This document shows, piece by piece, positions 7,360-7,753 of a stretch of 7,753 nucleotides of DNA (the first letter of the stretch is position 1; each line of letters opens with the position of its first letter). The DNA is from Fidelibacterota bacterium (GTDB lineage: Bacteria > Fidelibacterota > Marinisomatia > Marinisomatales > TCS55): the NCBI GenBank assembly GCA_002712245.1, contig PASZ01000028.1, forward strand, positions 9,303 through 17,055. Direction: 5' to 3'. The notes beneath the pieces were generated by a model. It saw only the letters and a list, made by a program, of their open reading frames with translations. It did not search any database and was not told the origin of the DNA. A program made the position numbers and the translations under genes.

Positions 7360-7506
7360 ATGGATAAACACATTAAAATAATATATGGACTTCTAATTGT
7401 TGGATTTCTTTCAATTTCAGCTCAGCTATGGCTGCAAAACAAAACCCTAAATGAGCTTAATACAAAAATGGAATCCGTTAGAGAGTTGTTATTTAGATTT
7501 GCTTGA
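7360..7506 (+). CDS. 48-residue peptide with one hydrophobic segment
   Basis: A short protein with an MDKHIK basic start, a hydrophobic core at residues 7-21 (IIYGLLIVGFLSISA), then a polar amphipathic helix at about 25-48 (NKTLNELNTKMESVRELLF). It has two readings. It may be a bitopic inner-membrane microprotein with the helix in the periplasm. Or it may be a secreted 27-residue peptide, because ISA/Q22 matches the cleavage pattern of the other exported proteins here. The TTG extension to 7309 would add 17 basic residues and overlap the divergent gene's start codon, so I reject it. The start is supported by AAAAGGAG at 7345-7352. It lies 45 bases from the divergent acidic gene and 60 bases before the tRNAs. 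The family is not recognised. Confidence 0.65.
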   Translation: MDKHIKIIYGLLIVGFLSISAQLWLQNKTLNELNTKMESVRELLFRFA

Positions 7507-7534
7507 TTGACTTATTAATAAATAAAGCTAATTT
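7507..7534 (+). promoter_or_regulatory. Tentative sigma-70-like promoter for the tRNA pair
   Basis: TTGACT at 7507-7512 matches five of six -35 consensus bases. It is followed after 16 bases by TAATTT at 7529-7534 as a possible -10. This would start transcription roughly 25 bases before the tRNA-Cys, leaving a short leader for RNase P. The surrounding DNA is so AT-rich that a chance match is possible. The TTGACT also overlaps the 10-bp palindrome TTATTAATAA (7512-7521) by one base. Confidence 0.3.
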
Positions 7535-7566
7535 CATGTTCGTTTTTTAACATTATTTTATATCAT

Positions 7567-7640
7567 GGCGTCGTACCCAAGTGGTCTAAGGGATCGGTTT
7601 GCAAAACCGCCATTCGCCGGTTCGAATCCGGCCGACGCCT
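7567..7640 (+). tRNA. tRNA-Cys (anticodon GCA)
   Basis: A full cloverleaf of 74 bases. The acceptor GGCGTCG (7567-7573) pairs with CGACGCC (7633-7639). The D stem is CCC/GGG with an A13-A22 mismatch, as in E. coli tRNA-Cys. The anticodon loop is TTGCAAA with GCA at 7601-7603. The variable loop has five bases, and the T stem GCCGG/CCGGC (7616-7620, 7628-7632) closes TTCGAAT. Discriminator T73 (7640) is the expected cysteine identity base. CCA is not encoded (CAC follows), so a CCA-adding enzyme is needed. The top pair of the anticodon stem is T27-C43 (7594, 7610), a mismatch. Confidence 0.95.
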
Positions 7641-7651
7641 CACTAAGTTGT

Positions 7652-7739
7652 GCCCGGGTGATGGAATTGGTAGACATGACGGACTTAAAATCCGTTGGCT
7701 GAATAAGCCGTGGCGGTTCGAGTCCGCCCTCGGGCACCA
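7652..7739 (+). tRNA. tRNA-Leu (anticodon UAA)
   Basis: A class II tRNA of 88 bases including the encoded CCA. The acceptor GCCCGGG (7652-7658) pairs with CTCGGGC (7729-7735) with one G-T pair. The anticodon stem ACGGA/TCCGT closes CTTAAAA, with TAA at 7686-7688. The long variable arm has a GGCT/AGCC stem (7697-7700, 7706-7709). The T stem GGCGG/CCGCC closes TTCGAGT. A73 is at 7736 and CCA at 7737-7739. It starts 11 bases after the tRNA-Cys and is probably cotranscribed with it. It reads UUA and, by wobble, UUG leucine codons. Confidence 0.96.
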
Positions 7740-7753
7740 CCTTTTCGATCCTA

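Noticed and set aside
7512..7521. TTATTAATAA perfect palindrome before the tRNAs as an operator
   Set aside because: A 10-bp A/T-only palindrome is expected by chance in such DNA, and no second copy is visible.
7558..7740. 60-residue minus-strand reading frame over the two tRNAs
   Set aside because: It is the antisense of the tRNA-Cys and tRNA-Leu genes. Strings such as GGLEPPRLI and FEPANGGFANRSLRPLGY are well-known false proteins made by translating tRNA antisense.

Overview
This is an AT-rich bacterial window dominated by exported proteins of unknown or only broadly assignable function. It ends in a tRNA-Cys / tRNA-Leu pair. Four features point to the FCB side of bacteria: a protease with a C-terminal type IX (Por) secretion sorting domain carrying the NYPNPFNPET signature, a lipoprotein with ASH-type Ig-like domains plus TPR-like helices, near-absence of Shine-Dalgarno sites, and signal peptides that are all followed by glutamine. 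Marine Candidatus Marinimicrobia (SAR406) or a relative (Ignavibacteria/Bacteroidota-like) is my best guess. The sequence alone does not settle the phylum.

Layout. Positions 62-4281 (+) hold a two-gene unit: a large secreted M30-like zinc metalloprotease with a T9SS tail, whose stop overlaps by one base (TAATG) the start of a lipoprotein with two Ig-like domains and TPR-like helices. Positions 4278-5642 (-) hold a convergent orphan gene for an exported 454-residue protein with a carboxypeptidase-regulatory-like beta-sandwich and a very basic C-terminus. A 41-bp divergent spacer separates it from 5684-7108 (+), a tight three-gene cassette: an outer-membrane beta-barrel and two small exported orphans, with a 4-nt gap and then a 4-nt ATGA overlap. 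Positions 7081-7314 (-) hold a small acidic cytoplasmic orphan that overlaps the last cassette gene tail to tail. Positions 7360-7506 (+) hold a 48-residue single-hydrophobic-segment peptide, the only gene here with a canonical Shine-Dalgarno site. Positions 7567-7739 hold tRNA-Cys(GCA), without an encoded CCA, and tRNA-Leu(UAA), with CCA.

How the genes may work together (inference): the window looks like a cell-envelope region. The protease is probably exported by Sec, moved across the outer membrane by T9SS, and then attached or released. The translationally coupled lipoprotein may be its envelope partner. The barrel and the two small exported proteins look co-expressed and may form one envelope assembly. 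I see no mobile element, CRISPR array, integrase or defence gene. The clearest unusual signal is the uniform glutamine at +1 of every predicted signal peptidase I site (five clear cases plus the 48-residue peptide). The best candidates for undescribed biology are the barrel/small-protein cassette and the 48-residue peptide.
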